A DNA stretch of 64,000 nt from Polytrichum commune (Eukaryota > Streptophyta > Polytrichopsida > Polytrichales > Polytrichaceae). Below, piece after piece: positions 1 through 13,221 of this stretch. The notes below the pieces were generated by a model that was given only the letters and a program-made list of their open reading frames with translations, was not told where the DNA came from and made no database searches. The stretch is taken from assembly GCA_950295325.1 (NCBI GenBank), contig OX485809.1:16678001-16742000 (forward strand). The letters are read 5' to 3'. Each line of letters begins with the position of its first letter. The stretch's first letter is position 1. Made by a program: the position numbers and the translations under genes.

Positions 1-3000
1 CTTTGATAATCAAAAAAATTATTCATGTGAGCTTCTAAAGTTATGAGGAATGCGTGGGAATGTGGCTACCGCCTCGATGTGCATTTGCTAACTATCTTGC
101 ACTAATTGTGTGTTTTATATCCTAGGAGAAGTAGACTAGACAGAAAAGTAACATTGAGACACGTTTGCCTTATACAACTCAATTGCGCCAATTTTGCAAG
201 CACGTGTCTAGGAGTAAAATCAAAATCAAAACTAAAAATTGCAAGCATGGTGTTTGGAACCGTGTGGTTTGGGACCATGTTTTCTATGAACTTGACAAGT
301 GGTGTTTCACGTATTAGACTTTGTCTCCCAACCAAGCTTCTCATAACATTGTTCTATGGGGCTGCCAATATCACACAAAATAGTCTTGAATATTCCCCAT
401 ACTCAATTTGAATGTGGGGTTTATTCTGTGAAATATCATCAATCAATCCCACGTAACATTGTTATGGATTTGAAGAATGTCACGTTATTGGCTCATATGG
501 CAACTTCTTAATCCGCTCTCCATTCCTCAATGTTGTAGTCAAAATTGGTCTCAACATGCCCACAAGCCTAATGTAACTTTTTTGTTTCACTACAATGGAA
601 TATTCTCCACTTGTTCCAAGGAAGCGACTCAACACCGAATGGCATATGAGTCCGTGCATGAAAGTGCATAAAGGTTACGGAAATTTTGGTAGAAGTATCT
701 TGTGCAAAAACGAGGTCTCTCAAGTCTAGACTGGTACTACATTTTCTTTTTCCTTTTAAATAATATTGTTTGCTACTACTCGGGTATACGTAATGATATT
801 TTACTAGTTTTCCTTACCAATGCCAAGATTCATTTGAACCGGAAATGAGGAAGTCTTCTTTCAAATGGAATGTGTCGCATCTAAAAAGGAGAGGTTGGAG
901 CATTTCATGAAGGAGTTATCAAAGGTCTAGTTAGTCTTATCCCCGATACCAAGTTCTTAACTACTAGAGACCTATCGTACTTCTCACCGTTATCTACAAG
1001 ATCTTTGCTTAGACTTCAGTTAATCCTAAGTAATGTCATTAGCCCATCATAAACTGCTTTTCCCCCTCTTGAATTCATTTTTGATAATATTTTTTTAAGA
1101 TTTTTTTTAAAAATCCATTGGGCTAAGGCATCTGCATGACGAGGTTTAACATGTAGTGGCAACTTGTGAGCAATGAGGTTGGCAAACTATTTGGCCATAC
1201 ACTCACTAGTATCCTATAACCGTGGTATTTTGGTATAAATGTTAACATTTGTGTTCATAATAGTATGAGTGGAAAGTTCACACGAAGTGCAATCAACCTA
1301 ATGAATGCCTTACTTTACTCTTAAAATCAAGAACCACAAGCTTGGCATGAGAGTTTGAGATGATGTTTAACATTGTCATTAGATTCAACATTCACTTCTT
1401 ACTATTGAGCATGCTCTAGACTACGTTTCTAGAATTCATGTACATTTCAAAAATAAATTGATGAAGGCAGTGCAAAAAAATCAAAAACTAAAAATTGTGG
1501 ACATAAAGGGAAGTACAAGAGGAAATTACTCACACATATCAATGCCCACAAAGTAATGAGCACATTCAATGTAGCCAATGTGGAACTATGCATATAAGCT
1601 TGGTAACTACCCACTCCATCAATATTTTGTGAAAACTTTCCGAATAAGTTCCTCATCAACATTGAGGGTGATCATCTTTGCCATTTAGCCAACACTATGA
1701 GGTGAGGATAGAGTATTGTATGTTGATGCTAAGATAACATTCAATATGGCAAAGTCTCTCAAATGTCATGAAGTAGAGCTACTACACCTACAAACATGAA
1801 CAAATGCATGTGCAATGCACATAGATATAGAGATTATATTCAAGGTTTGAAATTCACATGTAGATACACAAGCATCGATAAATGATCCTAGTTTAGTCAC
1901 CACCTCTATCAAGAATTGTGCAAACTTTTTTCTTTTAAAAAAGAAACTTGTCCACCTCTCCATGACACATTTACTTTCATAATTTGCATTCATAAAATAA
2001 TACGAATGGGGTTGGTAGCTCTAATGGAATTCTCTTTACTACTCATGCTAGCTACCCCTTCTAGTCTACATTACATTAAGACCTAGACCTCATTACTATC
2101 ATATTACTGGTGATATGATTCTTGAAGGTTGTACTAGTACTGCCCACCCCCGATGTTGGTCAAAGCTCATAGATGTACTACCTTATAAATTGATCTACTT
2201 ACAACCATATCTTTGTGCTAGTTATATGATATATCTTATGATTTACTCACTCTTATACTAATAGTGTTATAACTAGTGTTGACAAGTATCATTTTTAGTA
2301 AATATCATTCGAGTTTCCATAATGAGGATGTCACAATTTTTTGAAAACAATAGGGTACATGTATTTGACAATATTCTTATTTTTTGAAAACATGCGGTTA
2401 TATATACCATGCAAGGACCTTCATACCTAGGTATAATTGTACTAATATCAATATGGTTAAGTAGGTATGACCCAAATAATAACTCGGGTATACAATGATT
2501 CTCTCACCTTGACATACCCATCAAATATCAATATTTGGTTGGTATTACAGTTTTGATACCCACATGTAGATTCTTTAATACCATTATTAATGTTGATTAT
2601 TGATACCATGCATTCACCTATATACCAGTCCAACGTTGGTTATAACCCTCCAATTTGTGAATATGCACTTATGCCCTTATTGATCTACCACATTTACTTA
2701 TAGCTTCCTAACTTAGTCTGTAATGACCAAGATCACCACACTATACTATTAGAGGTTGGGTCCCTAGCCGATACTGATATTGAGGCGTTGATCGACTTGG
2801 TCCTCTTAACTCTCTAATATAAATGCAATAGATACTTCTTGTTATTCGAGAAACTGACGGTAAGACATACACAAGTCGCGTCTCTCCAAGATGTGGAAGT
2901 AATTGATTACACAATGACAAGCCATACTACAACCACAAACAAGTTAGGAATCCCTTCTAACCCAAAATTTAATATCCCAAGGATCAACACTATTACATTC

Positions 3001-3270
3001 ATTAGCAAGGTCATACATTGCAAAACTTCACCACTCCCTTGTATGGCTCACCCACTTTTACACGTTCTAAGTAAGTACTAGGATTTATGGCCTAAGAAAC
3101 CCTTAGTTTAATATCCTAACGACCACTTCTTCTGCAATCATCCTAAGGGTTACAAACACCGATCTTATATTATCCTTCATTTTCCTTTGCTGATAGTTGT
3201 GGTTACCTCCTAAAAAACAACCTGATTCTACCTTTGGCTAAACACTTAGTAAAGCACAACCCCTTGCCAT
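1..3270. other. AT-rich intergenic DNA, no gene recognised
   Basis: Only short open frames (up to about 100 codons) occur here, on both strands and without similarity to a family I recognise. Base composition is strongly AT-rich with many homopolymer runs. I see no splice-linked coding series, RNA gene or clear terminal repeats. It is most likely decayed transposon and intergenic sequence. Confidence 0.6.
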
Positions 3271-3279
3271 AGGAGCTCA

Positions 3280-4020
3280 TACGGAAGTTTTGACACAACC
3301 ATTTACAAAGAATTGGAGATTTTGTGCTATCCTCAAAGTTACCCAAATGTTCATATTTGTATCCTTCGCACCAAGCACAAAAATTTCAATATTTTGGAGA
3401 TTTTTCAAGCTCACTTTGAGTACCATTTGTAAACCATTTGAGACAAAATAAATTAAACAAATAAAAAATTGTGAGAGAAATTTAAAGGCACCCAAATGTT
3501 GATATTAGTCACCTGAACACTAAGATGACTGATTTTGTTTTTTTGGAGATTTGTCAGAATTGGTGTAAAAGCCATGAGAAGCATTGCGAGGGCCATTTAC
3601 AAACAATTTGAGGACAAAATTTAATAAATGAAGGGAAACTAGAGGTACCTAACTGTTGATATTAGTCATCTTGGAACTGAGATGACTAATTTCAAAGTTT
3701 TGGATATTTTTTAAACTCGGTGTAAAAACCCCCACAAGCGTTGCGAGGGCCATTTATAAACCAATTGAGAGAAATTGTGAGAGTAACTTAAAGGTACCCA
3801 TATGTTGATATTAGTCATCCTGGCACCAATATGACCAATGTCAAGATTTTGGAGATTTCTCTGAACCGTTCGAGAAAATATACAAAATTGTGAGAGAAAC
3901 TCAAAGGTACCCAAATGTTGATAAAATTCATCTTGGCATTGAGATGACTACTTTCAAAACTTTGGAAAATTTTCAAAATCGATGTAAAGGCCATGTTGCC
4001 ATGGGAAGCGTTGCACATGC
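3280..4020. repeat. Diverged tandem repeat, about five units of 110-155 bp
   Basis: A block with the core 'ACCCAAATGTTGATATTAGT' followed by a 'CATCTTGGCACTGAGATGACT'-like stretch recurs starting near 3,336, 3,485, 3,638, 3,790 and 3,902. Each unit also has a 'GTGAGAGAAA' stretch and a 'GCGTTGCGAGGGCCATTTA'-like stretch. The first three steps are about 150 bp and the last about 112 bp, so the last unit is shortened. Units are clearly diverged, which indicates an old array. A related fragment lies near 4,536-4,580. Confidence 0.65.
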
Positions 4021-7000
4021 ATAAGAAGAAAAATTCCGGTCTCCGGAGGAGACCGGAGTGAATAAAGTGTATGTTCGTAGAACATCCTAGGCCATGCCTT
4101 ACGGCACTGGCGTTAGACTTGCACATGCATAACATTTAGCTATATGGTTGTGTATCATTATGTATTTAGCATCTCACATGGGCCTCCACTATTTTCCTTT
4201 CTTGGGAAGAAACTTAGAAAATAGGAAGAAACTGACACATGGCATGAATAATGAATAATGCCAGTTTGAATATTAAGAATATTGGGAATAGTGTGAATGA
4301 TAATATTTCTATTAATAATTTGTTTATAGAATAATATTGGGATGAACAATGTATCATGCAAATATTTTGGGATTAAGAGTATTTTATGTGCATAGTGTTG
4401 GGAGTATAACTCCACCCAAATCCCCAAATTTAGCTTAAATATATGAATAGTAAACGAGTATTCTTAGTTTATCCTAGGGACCAATGGAATACATACCAAG
4501 GTCATGGAACCGACCCACATGGTTGAATAATGTTACGGGCCATTGTAAACCATTTGAGAAAAATAAACAAAATTGTGACCAAAATTAATTTCCATCTTGT
4601 TTCATTCCAAGCCATTTCTTCAATGTTATATCTTGTTTGAAGTTTGAGCATTTGAAAGATATGACCATGGCGACATTTGAAGGATAAACCACAATTTCTT
4701 GCCATGGTTGGATAGCAAATAATGTACCACATGGATAGTTGATTGTTATAATACGCAATCCGAAGATGTCACTACCCAATCATGATTTGGATAACTCTCT
4801 ATGATCAAGATCACCCAAGAACACATGTAATTGTTGTTGCAGTTTTAACACAAGAACCCCTAAATTTGGATCTTCATTGGAAACCTTGATGACATGCCTA
4901 GGTGACCATGAAATAAAACCCCCTATACATAGAATATTTATGGAGAAAAACAAATCTATATGTACTAACAATTTTATACTAAGGTAATACACAATAGTAT
5001 AGGAAATATATTTATACTAAGCTTTTCATTTTAATGTCATTATTTCTAACAAAAATATAAATCATGAAATAAACGGGCTTTCACTACATATATAATCCAC
5101 TTTCACTTTCCAATGAGAAAGTCATTGAAGATTTTTTATTTATTTTGATTCATAGGATATAACTCGTAATAATATGTCCCTAAAACATACGTCATTTCGA
5201 TGAATTAAGGTAAATTGGGTGAAACTAGCACATATATCAATTGTCAATTTTCCTCTACACCCTAGGGGGGCATCTTGTACATCTACGATCATTTCTAAAT
5301 TGTTAATAGCCTTTTAAAACGTACACACTAGAGAAAGGTAATATCTCTCCCTTATATACTATGTACACTAATGCATCAAATTATACCCCTTCCTCCACTC
5401 ACATTAGTTCAAACATGGTATGAAGAGTCCACCACCATGACAAAAATCTTGCAAGAATAAGATGTACACAATACAATGAAGGATGTTGAAACATAATAAT
5501 GTGTTGGTGGTTGTATTCTAGTGATGTCACAAAGGAAGGTTTTCACAGTCTTTCAAAATAGTTGAGATTGCAGCCTTCCTATTACAAACAATGAATTGGT
5601 CACATGCTCATGGTAGGTTCTAAAGGAGGTTATTTTATATGTATGTGGTATACATATGTGTGAAGAGGGTATTTTTTTTTTTGGGGGGGGGGGGGCGGGT
5701 ATAAAGCACATGATCTTGATTATACTGCACCCAATTGTTATACATAACACCATTGTTTTCGCCAATTTCATTGAGACTATTGTTACTTAGACGGTGTAGG
5801 AGACATAAATGTTTAGCACGCTCTAGTTGTTGCATATTTCAATTTTTGACTAATAAAATTTGTTGTTCTCTAGAGAACATATGTGCTTGCATCCAACAAC
5901 CCAACATAAAATACACAAAGTACATTTACTACAAGTCTATGATCTAGTAGGTAAGGCTCCAATTGCAAATTTGGCTTACAAAGTTTACATATGGGAGGGA
6001 TATTGTTCCACCTAGTTTTGTACAAATCAATAAGGTGCTATGATTTTATTTTGCACAGGTAAGCATGTGCTTTGGACACTATAAATTAGAAAACATGAGT
6101 GTAGAAAGATGACTTCAGAGAGATTGATGTTTACAAGGGGAGTTATTGCTAACTATATTTTATTTTTGTCTACAAATAAAAGGGCTATTGAGAATTCTAA
6201 AGTAGAGGTAAATGTATAAATGAACATTCTAAAGTTTTTAAGAAACATCATAATATTTGTGGCTACTTTATGACTTAAACGATTATTTGATGGTAAATTT
6301 AGACTCTATAATTTCCTTAGCTTTAATGATGCATGTTGCAAGGTCAAATTCTCATGTGCTACGTCATATGAATGAGAATGAATCTTTAAAATCTTTCTCA
6401 AACTTGAAAGCAAAAGTGAATTGGGGATGAGGTATTTAGTTCGTAAGCAAACATTGGGATGAGATATTTGATCTAGAAAATGTTGGTTTCCAACTCGAGA
6501 AACTTGGCACAATGCAAATGCACATATTGCAAAGCACATGAACAAATGGGGAGGGGGGTAGAACACTTACAACGTATGCCACAGTGGGGAAGAAATGCCA
6601 ACGGGTTTTACTACAAACACATGTGTATCATGTATTCATGTACCTATATACAAGGTTGACAACAAGATGATGAATGCCTTTATGTAGGGGGTTGTAACTT
6701 TGAACTACAACAAGGTCATACACATCATACCCAAATTATATAGGGTTGCAATTATTGTTATGCACTAATTGTCAATAATATTTAATTACCATGTGATGTT
6801 AATATATTGTGGATATATAAATTTTATGAACTTTCATTATATGTAGGTAACTATAGTTATTATTTAGTTCCATTTACTAACAACCAACCTACAATAAAAT
6901 ATTAAGGCTTATTTCTAGATCTACAATTATCAAGTAGATTACATGGTAATAGACCACTTGACAAAATGTAGAATGTGAATTCCATAGTAATAGGGTTTTT

Positions 7001-7102
7001 TTTAATTTGTTTAAAAAGTGTCAAATGGTCCCTAGCATTATGTTTAAAGCAAAATTGCTCAAATTTTATGGAATATATTTTAGAAATCAAAACTTATATC
7101 TC

Positions 7103-7155
7103 GTGTTATTGCTCACTACTCACATGTTATTGCTCATTGTTTGCCACTCGCATGC
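7103..7155. repeat. Solo fragment resembling the terminal repeat of the 11.6-kb transposon
   Basis: The motif series TTATTGCTCACTACTCACAT followed by TTATTGCTCATTG matches the spacing and wording of the left terminus of the transposon at 15,475 (on its complement: alternating TGCTCA and GTTACTGCTCA units). No second end or target duplication is visible nearby, so it is either a degraded relic or a chance match to a low-complexity motif. Confidence 0.3.
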
Positions 7156-7767
7156 TAGATTCCCCCTCTAGACATATAGTCTTCCTAAAGCTTGACATCT
7201 TAAAGTATATTAAAGATTCTTATTTTGCGCCATGTTGAAGTTGGGGATTAGTGAGCAATTCATTAAGTGAGCAAACTCATTTTTTAAATGCAATTGTTGT
7301 AGTCTACCTTGATGGCAACATGAGGAGAATTTAAAGATTGAAAGAGGGGTATGCTAGGATTGTCCATTGGCGCCATACTTGGTTTTAATGGTTGGAGAGG
7401 TACTTATTTACATTAGTAATAAAACAATTATGGAAGGTAGGTTGAAGGGGATCCCCCCTCCCCATCCTTAGGGGGTGGGGGATTCTCAATACCTAGACAA
7501 TTCTTCATTTATATATTAGAGGGAACAAACAATATGTCAATGAATTAGTGCGACTTCTCACAATATTTAGTGAGGCCTCGTGAATGGACATTAACTGGAA
7601 CAAATCGTGTGCATGTTGGTTTGACAAATTCACACACGAACTAGAGTGGCTTGCATGATACAAGTGAAAATGTGTGGTAGAGGGAGACCATTCAAAATTC
7701 CTTGGCACCCCCTTTGGAAAAAAATTGAATGTCTTGGACGTGGACATACTCCTCTACACTACATTCT

Positions 7768-7798
7768 TATATATATATATATATATATACGTATATAT
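7768..7798. repeat. (AT)n microsatellite
   Basis: A run of alternating T and A broken by one CG step. Confidence 0.9.
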
Positions 7799-7989
7799 AA
7801 ACTAGCTATTAGAGTACCCTTACATGTAGAGTTATCGTTTGCAATCATGTCCTCCTCTCCATCATGCGGTTCTTTATTACGGCTTGGGAAGGCTTTAATA
7901 AAATTCTTAAGAAAATCAAATGGCAAATTTAGAATTACCTATGGTAAGACAAGGAACAACTCACACACCTGTAGTTAGTCACCAAAAAT

Positions 7990-9545
7990 GTTGCATGAAG
8001 AAAAAGGTGGGGGGGGTTTGGGCTTGTGGATCTGAAACTGACCAAAACTAGTATCCTTTGCAAATGGATTAATAAGGCAATGGAACCATGCAAATCCAAC
8101 CTTCACTCATGCTTACATATAGATTGGCAACATTCAATCCACAAAGAGGCCGTAGCTAGTGGGTTAGCTTTGAGTGGTTTACTTACCAACAACATCAAGG
8201 ATTTTTTGGATCTAGGGTGTGGGGTTGCATTAACATAGTTTGGAAGGTTATTATGAAAGGCACTTATCAACTTCCCCCATGCAACTGGATGAACTCCTCC
8301 ACTATGATATTTGGTGGTCCGGTGGTCTTGAACTTATCAATAATAGTTTTCTTATGATATGGCCCATAAACTTTACCACAAAGGTATTAAATGCATTCAT
8401 GAAATATATGGAATATTGAGAACCTCACTTTCATTGCATGGGATGAACACACATTATAAGGTCAATCTTACATTGCCACATGATGAAGATTGGATCACGC
8501 TCACGACCAAAATCCTTAGTCAATTCCGCCATTTTTTGGAGGAAGACCTAGAAATCACACATCTTGGACAATGGCTTGGGTTGGTTATTATTTATTATAG
8601 TGATGGGGTGGTGATCCGGTTTTGGTATTACAATGCTCAGCATAGTTTACCATCTTGCATGTACCCAATATTACATCTCTATGCCTCTTCCAATTAAAAG
8701 CTACACAATAGGTACCCACTCATGTTGTCTTAGTGAACGGGGATAACCCACCGGGGATGTGTCTAGTGTTTTCCACAAGGTTAAAATAATCCTTACTAAC
8801 TAAATAATAATCACTTATTTAGTTATTTAGTTATTTAGTTAAAAAATAAGTAAAAATCACTTTCTATTACAATTTGGCGGAGACACTATCATCAACATGA
8901 TTCCCAATACAAATCATGCGGCATACAAATGATAGCCTGATAGGGCATATGGCTTGCTCTGGTAAAGAAACCGCTTTCATGTGATCCATCTAGAACAAGG
9001 CAATCGTAATCAATGAATGGAGGCACCAATTCCTCCAACTTATATCTCTAAGCAACATATTTGTTTTGCCTCCCAAATACAAGTAAGTCAGTTAAACATA
9101 AATTTTGGGACTACACTCAAGCTTGGAAAGCTTGGCGGTGGGCAATCTTTATCATGCACATATTATGTGGGTTCATAACCAACAACTACGATAGTTCTCC
9201 TTAGAAAACGAACTCTCTTTGGGTAAAGGATTCCTAAAAAAAACATCAAAAAGATAAAAGTTTGGCACCTCTTTTGCAACATTACTCTTCGGCTGATATG
9301 GATTGAATGTAATCATATGATGAATCTAAGGTTAAATAACTCATTCGGGATGACCTTGTTATGTACGCCAAGGTGGCATGGGACGGGATGGTTTAAATTG
9401 TCAAGATTAGAGCCTACTTGGCCAAAGCCCTCCTCGAAGGTTTCAACCAAACTTGGGGTGCTAGGAATGTCCTTTGCAAGAAAGACAATGTGAAAATCAC
9501 TTGGAATCGGAAACGACAATGTAGGTAGGGAGTTAAGCAGTTAGG
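7990..9545 (+). mobile_element. Decayed L1-type LINE, 3' part of the reverse transcriptase ORF
   Basis: Translated with frameshifts, the stretch begins with a GGLGLVDLKLTKTSILCKWI segment, typical of the region just after the reverse transcriptase domain of plant L1-type LINEs. It continues at 8,359-8,600 (an LPHDEDWITLTTKILSQFRH-type segment). Near 9,257-9,330 it ends with a KVWHLFCNITLRLIWIECN segment, the usual tryptophan-rich zf-RVT tail of such elements. Many stops and shifts break the frame. The catalytic reverse transcriptase core and endonuclease are not present, so this is a 5'-truncated, dead copy. It is followed by a G/T-rich stretch (9,545-9,640) that may be its 3' untranslated tail. 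No poly(A) or target duplication could be set. Confidence 0.6.
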
Positions 9546-12500
9546 TTGGTCACTTGGAGTCTTGGGGGTTGTCCTTGTTTGGTGGGGTGGGGGTGGTCCT
9601 TGGTTGGGTGGTTTGGTGGGTTGTCCATGGTGGGGTCTAGGTCTCTTTATTACTTTTTACGCAGCCGTGTGACGCATCCAAGAGCTTCGCTTCCCCTCTC
9701 AGTGGGCACATTTTACTTGGTTCATAATGCATTTTGCCGTTTTTTTTTTGGCCTTCTATCTCCGCATAGAGAGAGAGCTGACTTTTCAAAACTTTTTGCA
9801 AAGCTTGAACTTCCTCTTTTCAGAGGCCAAATCCTTCAAAATCTTCCTTATTGCCATACAAGGGTGGGTGGGTGGGAACTTTGACATAACTCTTTCTACC
9901 ACTAATGCATTTCCTTACTGATTTACACAATATCGTTTTTGCATGATGAAGTTGTTTGTCCTCAAGTCTAACACAATATGTTGTATAGTATAGACTTGTT
10001 GTACCACAACTTATTTTTCTTTGCAAGAGTATATGCCATACTTAGGGTTTCTATCATCTAATTGTATCCTATACCAAACCATTGTTCTTGACTAACCCAT
10101 ACCTTGCAAGTTTAACCTACTATCCTCATGCTTTTACCCTAGGGTATGTATACCTCATCTGCTCTATATATGGAGTGCTTACAAGGGAAACATTCCTAGT
10201 AACATCAACCACAAGATATGCATAAAATGTCATAATCCCAATACACCATCGTATTGTAAGTGTGAAGGGCCTGCCTCACCTGTGCCCATGCAACCAACCA
10301 ACAAACATTTGAGGATTAGTTACGTACACGAGGTAAATAACAGCATGACCCAGTTGTTATCCATGTCACACACCTTTATGTTTCATCAAATGCATAGCAG
10401 TTTTTCAAAATGTAACACTCATTGCAAAATGACAAATGGGTATTCAAACATGTTCCTTAGCCATGATTGAGTCACCCCAAGTAGAATACTCCTCTTGGTG
10501 ATTAGCCCAAGTTTCCTTCACCTTCCTCACATATCTACCCCTTTGGTGAGTACTCCAAGAGTTACCTCACCTTGCGTTTGTATGAATGGTAGAAGAGAGG
10601 CTCATTTTAGGGTTAAGGGTTTATATTGGAGTTCTTACCTGCGGTAAATTCTTCTAAACCCTATTTTAACCATGAGTTAAAGATGTGAGTTACATCAGTA
10701 ATTGTGGTTACATTACCCTATTCCTTCATAACCTTATTACCTTTTTAGTATGATAAGCATGATCACTTTCCATACATGTATATCAAGGATATCATGTGCT
10801 TATAGTCGTCTTTTTGTAAAGATGACTTTTGCTAAGTGAATATTTTGAAGGTCCATATTTATAAAACTTAAAATCATGGTATTGAACAATAACAAGAAAG
10901 GGAGGGAGGGAGGGAGAGAGAGAGAGAGAGAGTCAATAAGTGGAGTGTTTTTTTCCCTTTGGTTAGGATACAAGATTAGGATGGCATCAACCCAAAAAGA
11001 AATTACAGCTACAAAGATCTTCTCATCTTGTGATAGTCATCAAGTATCACGATTTCACTGGTATAACATTTAACAAATATTTAAGTATAATTGGACTAAG
11101 TCAAAGTCCATAATTATAGCGTGCCCTCCCATAGGATTATATGGTAGGATCTACAATAGAATATGTGATGTTGGTCATAATAATATTATTTGTCGTGATT
11201 ATATTTGCACTATCATCATCCGATTATAAAATTTATCACAAGCATGCAAGCATGGTAAAGTGGACCAAAAAAGTGCTCTAGTATACTAAAACCATAATTT
11301 TTTTGGGTCAAAGGCCTAAAAGTAGTAGCAAAGCCTTGTTTGAATTGGCTTTCTTCTCATGATGACATTTGTTGTTGTGTTGAATACTCAAATGTAAAAA
11401 AATTAAGTTGAGATCTTTAATACTTATAATTAAAAGTGATGCTCAAAAGCACATGATTGAGCCTTGTTTTGGACGTATATTTCATGACCTTCACCATTTT
11501 GAAATTCAAATTTCTCTCATATTCCTTGAATTTGTTATTTACTTGAGGGCATCATCACAAGACTTTGTGGAAAACCATCAATTTAGTTTAATATTGTCAA
11601 ACATTAAACAACATTTAGAGTCACTTGTTCAATATCACTTACTTGTACACCATATGTACTGTCTTCTAAAATATGTACACTTTTCTTGGAATCTTTTAGT
11701 CGTCATGGGTTTGATTGGCTTTGTAGATCAACATGTTTTTAAAATGTTTATGATATTTTTTCTTCACAAAATCCAAAGTTAGTGTATAGATTGGAATCAC
11801 TTTCATTGAACACTAGGCAGGGAGATGTCCACTTTACCGTGCTTGCACTCGAAAAGAAATAGATTTTTTTCTCATTATGTTTGAAAAAACATAACATTCA
11901 AGTATTCACTAAAAATTCACATATCTCCTTAGGAAATTAGGTACACAAGAAGTGTATCAACATATCCACTCATAGATTTGTCGCAAGCAAAAAGAAATAT
12001 GTCCACATTTGCTTACATGTGAGATATTTTCATATTGGTCATGTATTTGTAGAAGGCAAAGCATTAGATTGCTCATAGTCAATAAAAATGTAATGAAAGA
12101 GGCATGAGAAACAATAAGGTTAGAATAAGGGCACAACGCTGATCCAAGGAAAAGAAGAAAAGCAATAAAAGGCAAAGCAAGAAGAGCATCGGATCATCTC
12201 ACTCCAGGCATTGTTCAAATGCCATTGTGTATGTGTTTTTGCTTGTGCGATCTCATCTCTAGTCTTATTAACTTCAATAATATTTTTGTAATACCATTTT
12301 TGATATCGTGCATTTCCACGTAAACTTGTTAAATATTGACATCTTCGCTATGAGGATAGGCATCAAAATTACACAGAGAAATAAATGATTGTGTTGTTGG
12401 AACAAAATCTCTTTCCATAATAACAAAAACTAAACAACACAACACTTATTGTGTCTTTCTTCTTCAACATTTTTTTTAAATAACTTTTTATCTCCCCCTT

Positions 12501-13168
12501 TTTCTTAGGGCCACTTTACATTATGGCCAAGTACCTTCACCATGATATTGTGGGGTCCTTGAAACTTGCTTGAAGGCCATACCATGAAAATTGAAATTTG
12601 AATGCGGTTAGCAACTTTCAGGTGTAGTTTAAACATATACGTGGCTAACTCCTCACATCTCATGACAAATATGCCCTTAGTGACCATTACAATGTCAACC
12701 CTCGTTTAATGTTTTTCTAGAGCTATAACCATATATCCTTATTTAAATGATGTTGTTGTTGTACTTTATTCTTTCATTTACAAAAATGATTAGGTATATT
12801 ATGTCTCATAGAAATATAATTTGCCCCATCCGAGAGCATCTATGTCACATATAACATGTTCTATTGCACCATATAAACCATCTACAAAAATAAATAGGTT
12901 CATAATTTTCATCTCTAAAGAAGTTTGGATATTTTAACGATGATGAGTTTATACCATGAACACACATTGCTCATGAGGGCTCATTGTCTCAACGAACAAT
13001 TTCTTCATGTATGTTTAGTTGTTCAAGGGACATGCATTGCAAGAAAAATATCATGCAATTAACATGGTGAAGGTTGATTACATAAGATTTTTGGAGGAGA
13101 CAAGTTTACATATGAGCTCATGGCTATGATCAAGGTGTGAAGGGTCCCTCATTCACGCCAACACAAGT

Positions 13169-13221
<53 letters not shown>

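Larger units (their letters stand above)
4021..7985. other. AT-rich intergenic DNA, no gene recognised
   Basis: Short, unsupported open frames only. Small features seen are a 10-bp-arm perfect hairpin at about 4,035-4,057, an 11-G homopolymer near 5,685-5,695, a G/C-rich short hairpin at about 7,450-7,482 and an (AT)n run at 7,768-7,798. A 50-bp stretch at 7,103-7,155 resembles the termini of the large transposon downstream and is listed separately. Confidence 0.55.

Noticed and set aside
4033-4059. Perfect hairpin with 10-bp arms (TCCGGTCTCC) and 3-base loop
   Set aside because: Too short and isolated to assign as a terminator or element end; kept only as an observation.
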